From assembly GCA_009782785.1 (NCBI GenBank), contig WRIJ01000005.1:1-64000 (forward strand): a DNA stretch of 64,000 bases, in the 5' to 3' direction. A program made the translations under genes and the position numbers. The notes beneath the pieces are model-generated. The model was not told the DNA's origin and made no database searches. It saw only the letters and a program-made list of their open reading frames with translations. Below are positions 6,984 through 14,667 of this stretch, piece by piece (the first letter of the stretch is position 1; the number at the start of each line of letters is the position of its first letter). The stretch is from Propionibacteriaceae bacterium. GTDB taxonomy: Bacteria > Actinomycetota > Actinomycetes > Propionibacteriales > Propionibacteriaceae.

Positions 6984-7229
6984 TCACCATTTCCTTCCGC
7001 GGGTCCATTCAGCTGGCATGGCGTGCTGAATAATAATGAGGCCGGAGTCTTCCATGGCAGGCCTGCCAATCATGCGCAGGAGCATTCCGCTAGCATCGGT
7101 TCCAAAATAGGCTGTTTTCCCGCCCGGTTCTGCATCGTATTGTACGTGATCGAGATTCTCCATAGCTTCCTTAATGCGGGTCTTGCTGATTCCATGTGAC
7201 CGAGCGTGACTAGCGATTTTAAACCTCAA
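6984..7229 (-). CDS. Small toxin, BrnT/HicA-sized, partner of RHH antitoxin
   Basis: The 81-residue product starts FKIASHARSHGISKTRIKEAM. It continues with a beta-rich part (YDAEPGGKTAYFGTDASGMLLRMIG) and ends with SGLIIIQHAMPAEW. This order of an N-terminal His-containing helix followed by four strands is that of BrnT/RelE-superfamily toxins in which HARxHGIS is typical. Translation appears to begin at TTG 7229; the codon before it is a stop, and no strong ribosome-binding site is present, so low expression is expected. It is coupled to the downstream antitoxin. RNase activity is an inference from the superfamily. Confidence 0.7.
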   Translation of the reverse strand: MRFKIASHARSHGISKTRIKEAMENLDHVQYDAEPGGKTAYFGTDASGMLLRMIGRPAMEDSGLIIIQHAMPAEWTRGRKW

Positions 7230-7315
7230 TCATTCAGTATATGGCATATGCTGGTAGAATTCAATGTGTGTTCCATCTGGTAGTGCCCACCTCAATCATC
7301 TCAACCCTCTCGACC

Positions 7316-7364
7316 TGCCTGCGACAAGTTTCGGTGTCATACAGGGCGAGATGAGGGTTGACCT
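7316..7364 (-). pseudogene. Decayed fragment of a glpC-like gene
   Basis: Read on the minus strand, this stretch encodes VNPHLALYDTETCRRQ. The C-terminal part of GlpC in this window (9178-9226) reads VNPHLALCDTETCRWQ. At the DNA level 41 of 49 positions agree, and most differences are synonymous, so the copy diverged as coding DNA before losing its context. The conserved Cys is Tyr and the Trp is Arg. The surrounding frame (about 7261-7470) has no start codon and no other GlpC motif. Only this fragment of the gene is recognisable. Confidence 0.6.
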
Positions 7365-7451
7365 CGGCAATATCTCGAATATCTGGATTGTCAGATGGTG
7401 AGGCTGCTTCAACGAGTGGGCCGAGGGTGTTGTTACGACTGTCGGGGTTCT

Positions 7452-8234
7452 TTAGTGTGAAGAGGCTTGGATCATGTCATCTTTCAGCTGCTCAGCTGCT
7501 TTCTCAATGTCGTTCCAGCTCAGAGGTCCAACAGCATCAACCACTACGACGACATTGCCGTACTGCAGTACGGCATATTCAACGCTGCCATTTTCGCCCG
7601 GATATTCATGATGATCATAGGAATAAAGACCCCATCCGTAGGCTACGTACCATAGGCCGACGGTGGTTGGGGTCTGTTGGGCTGGAGCGCGAGCATCCAT
7701 GTTTGAATCATCTATTTCTATATCGTCTTGGATCCGTTCATGTTGCCACAGTATGAACTTCCTCGCATTCTCCTCAGTATCGAAGAGGCCAACAGCTAAA
7801 TAATCTTGAGAGAGGTTATTCCCCCGGCCCAGTTCAGCTACACCTTGGCACCCAGCTATTCCCTCACAATCAACCCTTTTGTTCGTTCTCATCTTTTCCG
7901 CCAGTGCGTTGGCAGATGGAAATTCTTCGATGATCGAATCAGTATGCAGTAAAGAATGGGGGTCCCATATCATCTGTGCTAGTTGATCGATAGTGAGTTC
8001 CGGGCCTGGGCGCCCCGACGATTGCCACGGGTGAACGATGACTAGGGTGATGGCTGTAGCGATGACGACTATGGCGCTGGCGAGGGCAGTGATGAGTCCT
8101 TGCATTTTCGGCGAGGGGAAGTCGTGTTGCTGACCACTGGGGTGTATCCCGGCGATGTGTGCGAGGTCTGTTGGTGTAGTACTGGGGTCGACGACTGCCC
8201 GTGTGGCAGTCATGAGGTCTGAATAGTCGTTCAT
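7452..8234 (-). CDS. Single-pass membrane protein with N-terminal LRV-like unit
   Basis: The 260-residue product starts with a short cytoplasmic segment (DPSTTPTDLAHIAGIHPS) that resembles one unit of the leucine-rich-repeat-variant domain seen in actinobacterial proteins. One membrane helix follows (about residues 46-68, GLITALASAIVVIATAITLVI). The remaining 190 residues are extracytoplasmic, with two cysteines (DCEGIAGC) close together and several aromatic strands (VGLWYVAYGWGLYSYD). The LRV unit stops abruptly after HPS, so it may be a cut-down version. No catalytic motif is recognised and the gene stands alone. Confidence 0.72.
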   Translation of the reverse strand: MNDYSDLMTATRAVVDPSTTPTDLAHIAGIHPSGQQHDFPSPKMQGLITALASAIVVIATAITLVIVHPWQSSGRPGPELTIDQLAQMIWDPHSLLHTDSIIEEFPSANALAEKMRTNKRVDCEGIAGCQGVAELGRGNNLSQDYLAVGLFDTEENARKFILWQHERIQDDIEIDDSNMDARAPAQQTPTTVGLWYVAYGWGLYSYDHHEYPGENGSVEYAVLQYGNVVVVVDAVGPLSWNDIEKAAEQLKDDMIQASSH

Positions 8235-8352
8235 GGTGCCTCACTTTCGCCAGTTAGGCTACCTCCGTTTGTTTTTTTGTCCATTTTGGTTTGTATGGAG
8301 AGTTGGTGGTTGGTGATGACGGTCAGACTCCACAACTGTGGATAACCCAGTA

Positions 8353-8894
8353 TCTGGATTCCGCGAGTCGCTTCGCTCCGCGGAATGACATTGCGGGTAG
8401 CTGCTGCCGTTCGCGGAATGACTCTTTCTTGTCACCCCGCGGAGCGCGCCAGCGCGACTCGCAGGGTCCAGATATCACATCGAGCGCGATGGTGGGTCTG
8501 TCGAATATGTTCACCACTAACAGACTCCGTACTGTGGTGATTGCTGATTCTGGATTCCGCGAGTTGCGGAGCCTGTGCTGCGGAGCGCGCCAGCGCGACT
8601 CGCAGTGCTCCGCGGAATGACATTGCGGGTAGCTGCTGCCGTCCGCGGAATGACTCTTTCTTGTCACCCTGCGGAGCGCGCCAGCGCGACTCGCAGGGTC
8701 CAGATATCACATCGAGCGCGATGATGGGTCTGTCGAATATGTTCACCACTAACAGACTCCGTACTGTGGTGATTGCTGATTCTGGATTCCGCGAGTCGCT
8801 TCGCTCCGCGGAATGACATTGCGGGTAGCTGCTGCCGTTCGCGGAATGACTCTTTCTTGTCACCCTGCGGAACGCGCCAGCGCGACTCACAGGG
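8353..8894. repeat. Cluster of about 200-bp intergenic repeats, 2.5 copies
   Basis: Copies start at 8353, 8549 and 8781, each beginning TCTGGATTCCGCGAG. They run through a GC-rich hairpin, CGGAATGACATTGCGGGTAG, a CGCGCCAGCGCG core, CAGGGTCCAGATATCACA and a tail ending in ACTGTGGTGATTGCTGAT. The second copy carries an extra 36 bp that duplicate the CGCGCCAGCGCG core. The third copy stops after the core. Open frames on both strands here are by-products of the repeats. The 871-bp region 8235-9105 contains no gene that I can support. Confidence 0.92.
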
Positions 8895-8978
8895 GGGTCA
8901 GATGCCCCACTGCCCATGGTGGTAACAGTCGGTGGTTGGTGATTATCGCCAGACCACACAATCGTGGATAACCTTGTA

Positions 8979-9012
8979 TCTGGATTCTGCGACTTCGCGC
9001 AGAAAGACGAGG
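8979..9012. repeat. Single hairpin repeat of the same family
   Basis: TCTGGATTCTGCGACTTCGCGCAGAAAGACG forms a hairpin (TTCTGCG/CGCAGAA) and is preceded by GTGGATAACCTTGTA, as the first large copy is preceded by GTGGATAACCCAGTA. A near-identical element lies at 13628-13659. Confidence 0.85.
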
Positions 9013-9105
9013 TTGGGTGTGCAGAATGGCTTCAGCTCCGTCTCCATGCGCGCGAAGCATCGCAGGGTCTAGACTGCCCAGTTGTTTGACTATTGGGTGG
9101 GGGTT

Positions 9106-10323
9106 CTAACTAAGACCGTACGCTTGGTGGATCATCCAGATGGGGTGTTGGACTTCAGCACCAGTGGAGGCCGCGATCTGCCAGCGACAGGTTTCGGTAT
9201 CACACAGGGCGAGGTGAGGATTCACGGTGATGACCTTGTCGAAGAGGGGTTGGCCGACCGCTTGGGCGATGGCGTACTTCTCTTTCTTGAGGCCATAGGT
9301 TCCGGCAATCCCGCAACACGTGGCCTCGGAATCGATCACGGTCAAACCTGGGATGAGTCGCAGTACGTCGAGAGCAGGCAGACCCATACCTTGGCTCTTG
9401 AGCTGGCAGGGCCCGTGGTACGCCACGGTCTCATTGATCGGCTGGAAGTCGAGGGGGAGATCCCCTGATTCAGCGAGGGAAAGCAGGAACTCGCAGACGT
9501 CACGAACACGGGTTCCGACCTCCGCGAGTTTTGGGTCGTTAACACCCAGGATCTCCCGCGCTTCATGTTTGAGCATGCCCGCGCACGAAGCTGCAGAGGC
9601 GATGATCGGTGTGCCAGGTTCGATGTTGAGCTGCTGGGCAAGCTTGTTGACATGCCTGCGAGCCGCATCGAAGAGCCCATTGGATTGCAGGGCGAGACCA
9701 CAACAACCCTGTTTCGGGGTGACCACCTCGTATCCCAAAAACTCTAGGACTTCAACCGTTTTGATGGAGGTATCCACCTCGAAGAATTCGCCCGCACATC
9801 CATGGAAGAACACCACTTTTCCGCGTGTTGGTGTGGGCGGGGTGTGTTTCTTCCACCAAGAGGAGAAGGTACGGCTGTTGGCCCTCGGCATAGGGGCGTG
9901 GCGGTGAATACCGAACAGTTTCTCGATAAACCAGCGTACGGGCCTCAGGCTCAGCTTCCAGTTCGCAATGGGGGCGATGGGTGTCATGACCTTGCCGAGC
10001 AGGGTAGTACGCGAGATGATGCGATCCCTCAGTGGCATGTGGTTCTTTTTCATGACCGCCCGGGCTTGGGAGTTGATCTCAGCGATCTTCACTCCTTGGG
10101 GGCACACCAGGGTGCAGGTTCCACACGAGGAGCAGTAATCCAAGGATTGATCCACCGACTCACCATGGCGATAGCGCTCGGCTTGGGGACCCACAAACTT
10201 CGGTCCGGGGAACTTAGGTGTGACGGCCATCACTGGGCAGTGGGTTTCACAAATCGTACACTTCACACAGTGGTCGAGACTCATGCGAGTTTGCAGATCG
10301 TGTTGGTCGTGGGTGGTTGTCAT
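9106..10323 (-). CDS. glpC: Anaerobic glycerol-3-phosphate dehydrogenase subunit C
   Basis: The 405-residue iron-sulfur subunit passes electrons from GlpAB to menaquinone and anchors the complex. Two ferredoxin-like clusters are visible: Cys 19, 22, 25, 29 (CVKCTICETHCP) and Cys 64, 67, 70, 74 (CSSCGTCTLVCP). Two CCG-type segments follow (HGCAGEFF...QGCCGLA and YHGPCQLK...ATCCGIAG), then the C-terminal CDTETCRWQI. It is the last gene of glpABC, overlapping glpB by 4 nt (ATGA). All cluster ligands are present. A decayed copy of its 3' part lies at 7316-7364. Confidence 0.93.
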   Translation of the reverse strand: MTTTHDQHDLQTRMSLDHCVKCTICETHCPVMAVTPKFPGPKFVGPQAERYRHGESVDQSLDYCSSCGTCTLVCPQGVKIAEINSQARAVMKKNHMPLRDRIISRTTLLGKVMTPIAPIANWKLSLRPVRWFIEKLFGIHRHAPMPRANSRTFSSWWKKHTPPTPTRGKVVFFHGCAGEFFEVDTSIKTVEVLEFLGYEVVTPKQGCCGLALQSNGLFDAARRHVNKLAQQLNIEPGTPIIASAASCAGMLKHEAREILGVNDPKLAEVGTRVRDVCEFLLSLAESGDLPLDFQPINETVAYHGPCQLKSQGMGLPALDVLRLIPGLTVIDSEATCCGIAGTYGLKKEKYAIAQAVGQPLFDKVITVNPHLALCDTETCRWQIAASTGAEVQHPIWMIHQAYGLS

Positions 10324-11555
10324 GATCGGTCACCTCCCAGAATGGATTCGGCTGCTTGATAGGCGGAGGCGATAGCGATCCCATCCCCAGATTTTTCGAT
10401 CCACCTCTGAGCACCGGTGAGCAATCCGCCAACGGCATAGAGATTCCGATAGATCGGTTTCTTGGGCTTACCCGGGTCCACGGCCCTCATCGAAGCATCC
10501 ACTTGCACCCCCACTTCGAACAGTGGTTGGGGTTCCCAATACTCACCAGTGATCAGATCTAGGCGATCAGCGCCAGCGAGCGGCAGGTCGAAGAGGGTTT
10601 CACGTACGTTTCCATAGGAATCGACAACCAAAGCGCCCGACTCGAAACCCCCACCAGCGTAGATGACGTTGTCGCTGGAATAGGTTTGGTCGCAGCCAGC
10701 TTGATGCAGAGTCACCGATGTGACGTGGTCCTTGGTGGCAGTGAATCCTGTGACCTTGGAGCCGAGTACGACTCGTACCCCCAATTCTTTGGCGCGTCGG
10801 GTGAGCTGGTTGTTTAGTCTCATTCCTGGACTCGAGGGGGGAGCCATGATCACTTCCACCACTGGACGTTGCAGGGCTTCCACCAGCTGGGAGTGAACAT
10901 TTTCTGTAAGCCCCAGGATCGCGGGCAGGAGCACAGCCTCCTCATCTTTCATGGTTGCCGAGATTTTGTCGACAAATCGAGAAAGGAAGTCGGGGTTGTC
11001 GAGGGCCTGGGCGTAGTGGACTGGGGAAGAATCCACCTCACCTGGCCGGGCCGGCAAATCAATCCAGTACGGGCAGGTCTCGATCTTGGCTGTTTGAGCG
11101 AGGTTCTCAGCGATGAGCCCAGGGGAGAAGTCTTTGATCTGCTGGATACCCACCACGGCGTATCGGGGAACCACGGGGAACACCATGGAGGGAGGTACGA
11201 GGTGCGTGGGCCGCATGGCACCCAGAGATGTGGGGACAAGGTGGTTAGACTCATCGCGGGGTTGGAGAAGACCAACGGTTTCATCAGTAAACCATGAGAT
11301 GGCTGCGGCGATGGCTGTGGGGGCGATCCGCGAGTAGGGGTGATCGGGGTGGCCCTTGATGAACCCACTCATCTCAGCAAAGGGTGCTCGTACAGGTTGA
11401 TTTTCGACGTACCCCAACACATCAATGGTTCCTTGGCTAAGCGGCAACCCACCTTCGCCGAAACTGAGCAAGGTCACTGATTGCCCCGATTCGGCTAGAC
11501 GAATCGATGCCGTGAGTCCAGCTAGCCCGGCTCCGATGACGATCGTGTCAGTCAT
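10320..11555 (-). CDS. glpB: Anaerobic glycerol-3-phosphate dehydrogenase subunit B
   Basis: The 411-residue flavoprotein begins with a dinucleotide-binding motif (IVIGAGLAGLTASIRLAESG, GAGLAG at 8-13). Its C-terminus carries the second FAD-binding stretch (NLYAVGGLLTGAQRW, GIAIASAYQAAESIL). GlpB joins GlpA and GlpC to oxidise sn-glycerol-3-phosphate to dihydroxyacetone phosphate under anaerobic conditions, with FMN/FAD as cofactor. It starts inside the end of glpA (ATGA at 11555) and ends inside the start of glpC, so the three are translationally coupled. The length is normal for the family. Confidence 0.93.
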   Translation of the reverse strand: MTDTIVIGAGLAGLTASIRLAESGQSVTLLSFGEGGLPLSQGTIDVLGYVENQPVRAPFAEMSGFIKGHPDHPYSRIAPTAIAAAISWFTDETVGLLQPRDESNHLVPTSLGAMRPTHLVPPSMVFPVVPRYAVVGIQQIKDFSPGLIAENLAQTAKIETCPYWIDLPARPGEVDSSPVHYAQALDNPDFLSRFVDKISATMKDEEAVLLPAILGLTENVHSQLVEALQRPVVEVIMAPPSSPGMRLNNQLTRRAKELGVRVVLGSKVTGFTATKDHVTSVTLHQAGCDQTYSSDNVIYAGGGFESGALVVDSYGNVRETLFDLPLAGADRLDLITGEYWEPQPLFEVGVQVDASMRAVDPGKPKKPIYRNLYAVGGLLTGAQRWIEKSGDGIAIASAYQAAESILGGDRS

Positions 11556-13162
11556 GATGCCACCTCCTTGCTTGGCCAGTCACCGAGAGGATCAGGTTCA
11601 ACATTCACTGCGGAGGGTACGTGGGTGATGTCAAGGGTGCCTTGGAGGATCCAGTGGGAGAGAGCGGTTTGGCGTACCTGATCGCCCAGAAGAATCGGCC
11701 ACAGCCCAATCCAGCGATTCTCCAGGAAAAGCTTCAACAATCCCATGGCACGCTCGGCGTCCATCCCAACGCTCTGGGCAATCCCAGCAGCGCGAGTGGA
11801 ACAAAAAGTCCCCTGGCAAGGACCCATACCCAGACGGCACTGGCGACGAAGATCATCGAAACTCGCCTGAGGATACTCGCGTTGCAGACCAACGAACCTC
11901 GCCTTGGTCACCAGTTCGCATTCGCAGATGATGGGTGAATCCCTGCGATCTGATTCGCGTTCGCGCAGGCGCTTGGTCACCTGGTAGGTATGTCCCGGTG
12001 TGGACCCTGGGCAGTTTTCTTGCATCGTACGACAGGGGGTGGATCGGCCGAGTTGCTCCTCCATGGCATTCACAATGTGCTCGGCCATGAGACGGTAAGT
12101 CGTGAGCTTGCCACCGCCAATGGTGAGCAGACCGCGTACGCCATCTCTCTCGTGATGATCAATGACAGCCATGCCGCGACTCATGTGGCGGGTATCACTG
12201 GCCTTAACCCGGTCGTCTTTGATGAGTGGTCGAGCTCCCACCCATGCGTGGACCGCGCGAGCTTCACGGAAACCAGGGATGAGTACTTCGCCCGCGTCCA
12301 GCATCTGTTGGACTTCCGTACGTTCGATGGTTAGGTGGTCGGCGTCACTGACTTTCACATCGGTCGTACCAATAATGCACACAGTGTGAACAGGCACAAT
12401 GATGTCCCCATCAGCAGGGGGGATACAGCGGTTGACCACCGAGTTAACCAATCGGTGGTTCATGGCAACCATGATCCCGCGCCCAGGAACCACGTTGACC
12501 GGTGGGAGCCCGGCCATTTCGCTTATCCTGCCCGCCCAAGGACCTGCGCAATTCAACACAAATGAGCAGTCGATAGTGAGTTCTTCACCAGTGCGCAGAT
12601 CGGTGGCGCTCACACCAGTGATCTGTCCATCGCTGTGGTGGATGTGGGTGACCTTGGTGTAGGTCATCACGTGCCCGCCATGCTCACGGGCTGAGTTCGC
12701 TGCTCCCCAGATAAGTTTCCATCCATCGACCGTACCGTCACGGACGGCAAAAGCACGCTGAATATGCGGATTGAGTCGGGGTTCACGGACTAGAGCTTCA
12801 CCGGGTGTGATCTCTTCGGTCCACATCCCCGCAACCTGGGCACCCGCAAGAAACAGATCCCCGAAGGCGGGGTCATCTTGTTCGGTGATGACGAAGAGCC
12901 CACCGGTTGTTTCAATGGCGTCGGATTGTATGCGGGTGAGAATAGTGTTCTCTTGAGCGCACTCCCGAGCGGACTCAGGATCGGACACCACATAACGCCC
13001 ACCGGAATGCAGGAGCCCATGAAAACGTCCCGAGGTTCCTTGAGCCAGGTCAGCGCGATCCAGCAGGATCGTACGATACCCGCGCATGACACAGTCACGC
13101 AGGACACCCACACCCGTGGATCCACCCCCAATGACCACAACGTCTGCACTGAGCTTCTTCAT
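11552..13162 (-). CDS. glpA: Anaerobic glycerol-3-phosphate dehydrogenase subunit A
   Basis: The 536-residue catalytic subunit has an N-terminal FAD site (VVIGGGSTGVGV, GGGSTG at 12-17), a DAO-type oxidoreductase body, and a C-terminal BFD-like [2Fe-2S] domain (about 405-465). That domain holds the cysteines ICECE and GMGPCQGTFC. It is the first gene of the glpABC operon. A GGCAGG box precedes the ATG at 13162. No regulator lies beside it, and the upstream region is filled by repeats. It should let the cell use glycerol-3-phosphate as electron donor during anaerobic respiration, which suits a propionic-acid-type metabolism. Confidence 0.94.
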   Translation of the reverse strand: MKKLSADVVVIGGGSTGVGVLRDCVMRGYRTILLDRADLAQGTSGRFHGLLHSGGRYVVSDPESARECAQENTILTRIQSDAIETTGGLFVITEQDDPAFGDLFLAGAQVAGMWTEEITPGEALVREPRLNPHIQRAFAVRDGTVDGWKLIWGAANSAREHGGHVMTYTKVTHIHHSDGQITGVSATDLRTGEELTIDCSFVLNCAGPWAGRISEMAGLPPVNVVPGRGIMVAMNHRLVNSVVNRCIPPADGDIIVPVHTVCIIGTTDVKVSDADHLTIERTEVQQMLDAGEVLIPGFREARAVHAWVGARPLIKDDRVKASDTRHMSRGMAVIDHHERDGVRGLLTIGGGKLTTYRLMAEHIVNAMEEQLGRSTPCRTMQENCPGSTPGHTYQVTKRLRERESDRRDSPIICECELVTKARFVGLQREYPQASFDDLRRQCRLGMGPCQGTFCSTRAAGIAQSVGMDAERAMGLLKLFLENRWIGLWPILLGDQVRQTALSHWILQGTLDITHVPSAVNVEPDPLGDWPSKEVAS

Positions 13163-13350
13163 TGAAACCTGCCTGATTGACTACTGTTCTACCGTAGTAC
13201 GGGCAGTCGTTGAAAAGACAGAGTTTCCCACCTCAAGGTTTCCCGTGTTCCGCGTGTGAATGTGAGAAATCGTGCACAACCCCTCAGACGTGCCGCAGTT
13301 GTGAATCGTAGAGATGCAGGATCGCAGCGTTGTCGCTGTTCGTTTCAACG

Positions 13351-13442
13351 CACCCTGGTGACCCGACCATCATCACCCTGCTGACCCGACTACCGTCACC
13401 CTGGCGACCCGACCACCGTCACCCTGCTGACCCGACCACCGT
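13351..13442. repeat. Four tandem 23-bp repeats
   Basis: Four consecutive 23-bp units start at 13351, 13374, 13397 and 13420, with consensus CACCCTGCTGACCCGACCACCGT. Units differ by one to four bases. A fifth partial unit, CACCCTG, continues into GCGAAGTCGC. The array lies in the 532-bp gap upstream of glpA, and no gene is supported there. Confidence 0.93.
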
Positions 13443-13540
13443 CACCCTGCGCGAAGTCGCACCACGACGCAGGTTGAGCGGAGAGTGCGCTTGCGCACTA
13501 TCCCGAAACCAAGGAAGTGGTTGACCGAACGAAGTGAGTA

Positions 13541-13670
13541 ACAGGGTCCAGATATCACACTCACCACCATGAAGAGTCTGTCAAGCATCACCAACCACCG
13601 GCAATCACCATCATGGTGACTATGGATTCTGGATTCTGCGACTTCGCGCAGAAAGACGGGGAGGGTGAGT
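13541..13670. repeat. Dispersed intergenic repeat copy
   Basis: CAGGGTCCAGATATCACA (13542 onward) matches the core of the 8.4-8.9 kb repeats. At 13628-13659 the hairpin TCTGGATTCTGCGACTTCGCGCAGAAAGACG repeats the element at 8979. The DNA between the two is more diverged. Just upstream, GTGCGC-TT-GCGCAC (13484-13501) forms another compact hairpin. Confidence 0.85.
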
Positions 13671-13694
13671 TGCCTAGTGAGGTGGTCGCTGAGG

Positions 13695-14207
13695 TCACAG
13701 CCCGGCTTTGGAAACTCCGTATTCAGCCTGCTCTTGGGTGAATTTGTCTCCTACTACGAGTTGCTCAATGAGGCCATCGCGTGAGAAAGGCATCAGGTCA
13801 AGATACTGCTCAGCTTTCTTGGCAGCCTGTTCATTCCAGTCAGTGTCTAATGCATCAACCCCGTAGGTCGCATCTTCTCTGGTGAATTTGTCTCCTATCA
13901 CGAGTTGCTCAATGAGACCATCGTGGGAAAAAGGCATGGTCACGAGGTAGACCTCTGCTTTCAAGCGAGCTTGCTTCTGAGACGCTGTTTCTTTGGCGGC
14001 AGTCTCTTCTGGTTTGGTTTCTTCTGGGGATTCTGCGACTGTGGAAGCTGGAGTCTCGGGTACATTCTCTTCGTCCTTTCCGCCACCATTTGCTGCGGCA
14101 ATAATGACGATGATCGCGATGATTCCAACCCAGAACCACCACTTCTTCCATATCGGTTTCTTTGTTGGCTGAGTTCCTTGCGGGTTGACACTTTCTTGAG
14201 TAGACAC
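13695..14207 (-). CDS. Ltp-family membrane-anchored surface protein
   Basis: The 170-residue product has a short cytoplasmic N-terminus with basic residues (KKPIWKKWWFW), one membrane helix (about residues 24-40, VGIIAIIVIIAAA) and an Glu/Thr-rich linker. Two copies of a roughly 40-residue domain follow, with the shared core MPFS(H/R)DGLIEQLV(I/V)GDKFT. This is the Ltp repeat (host cell surface-exposed lipoprotein), known from a temperate-phage lipoprotein that blocks DNA injection by other phages. No lipobox is present; a membrane helix replaces it. The start is GTG 14207 with AGAGAGG upstream. It is divergent from an XRE regulator. A role in phage exclusion is possible but unproven. Confidence 0.8.
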   Translation of the reverse strand: MSTQESVNPQGTQPTKKPIWKKWWFWVGIIAIIVIIAAANGGGKDEENVPETPASTVAESPEETKPEETAAKETASQKQARLKAEVYLVTMPFSHDGLIEQLVIGDKFTREDATYGVDALDTDWNEQAAKKAEQYLDLMPFSRDGLIEQLVVGDKFTQEQAEYGVSKAGL

Positions 14208-14282
14208 AATCGACCTCTCTTGGTAGATGCCACTGTTAGGAATAGGCCATTCCCAATATGGCAGTATTTTCCGAAAAACCTG

Positions 14283-14315
14283 CACACTATCGTGTGTAGA
14301 CCTTTAGGCTACACT
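14283..14315 (+). promoter_or_regulatory. Promoter and dyad between Ltp gene and XRE regulator
   Basis: CACAC-TATC-GTGTG (14283-14296) is a perfect 5-bp-arm dyad. It lies 13 bp before TACACT (14310-14315), a -10 box reading toward the XRE gene, and so overlaps its -35 region. The position suits an operator for autorepression by the XRE protein and joint control of the divergent Ltp gene. Confidence 0.5.
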
Positions 14316-14335
14316 ACGCCAGCCTTGTCACCATC

Positions 14336-14554
14336 ATGAAGGGTGATCTCGAGCAAATTTTGGCTGCGAACCTCGTTGCGTACCGCATGGAACGCGGTAT
14401 GAGCCAGGAGGAACTCGCGCACAGAGCTGGAGTTCACCGTACGTACATGCAACGCCTTGAAACGGCCAAACAATCAGCCACCTTGCGTACCGTCGATAAC
14501 ATTGCCGAGAGCCTCGGAATCGACCCTCTCGACTTGCTACGTCCCACCAATTAA
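14336..14554 (+). CDS. XRE-family helix-turn-helix regulator
   Basis: The 72-residue protein is a single HTH_3/XRE domain: NLVAYRMERGMSQEELAHRAGVHRTYMQRLE, followed by ATLRTVDNIAESLGIDPLDLL. This size and sequence pattern match small Cro/C-protein-like regulators. No restriction-modification genes lie nearby; the neighbour is the divergent Ltp-type gene. A dyad upstream overlaps its promoter, so it probably represses itself. No Shine-Dalgarno sequence is visible before the ATG at 14336. The DNA-binding assignment is firm; the regulon is a guess. Confidence 0.85.
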   Translation: MKGDLEQILAANLVAYRMERGMSQEELAHRAGVHRTYMQRLETAKQSATLRTVDNIAESLGIDPLDLLRPTN

Positions 14555-14610
14555 CACAAAAGGTACGTCCCCATGCCGTTTGGGTGCACTCCTTTGCTCA
14601 GAGTCACTTC

Positions 14611-14653
14611 GTGTCCACAGTTAATGGTCATAATGACCGTTAACTGTGGACAC
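14611..14653. repeat. 43-bp near-perfect palindrome
   Basis: GTGTCCACAGTTAATGGTCAT and its complement on the other side differ at one position (T opposite the G of a G-T pair), leaving arms of about 20-21 bp with almost no loop. It lies between the convergent XRE gene and valS. No T-tract follows in either direction, so it is not a standard intrinsic terminator, though it could act on both transcripts. Confidence 0.9.
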
Positions 14654-14667
14654 GAGAGTCGCTAGGG

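Noticed and set aside
8432-8959. Open frame of 175 codons on the minus strand, and further frames on both strands around 8291-8816
   Set aside because: These frames are made of the intergenic repeat units. They repeat the same peptide with each copy, have no ribosome-binding site and resemble no family.
13484-13501. GTGCGC-TT-GCGCAC hairpin as a CRISPR or integron element
   Set aside because: It is a single compact hairpin inside the repeat region, with no spacers or recombination site around it.
13330-13524. 64-codon frame through the 23-bp tandem repeats
   Set aside because: It is produced by the repeats themselves; the 23-bp unit shifts frame each time and no start signal is present.
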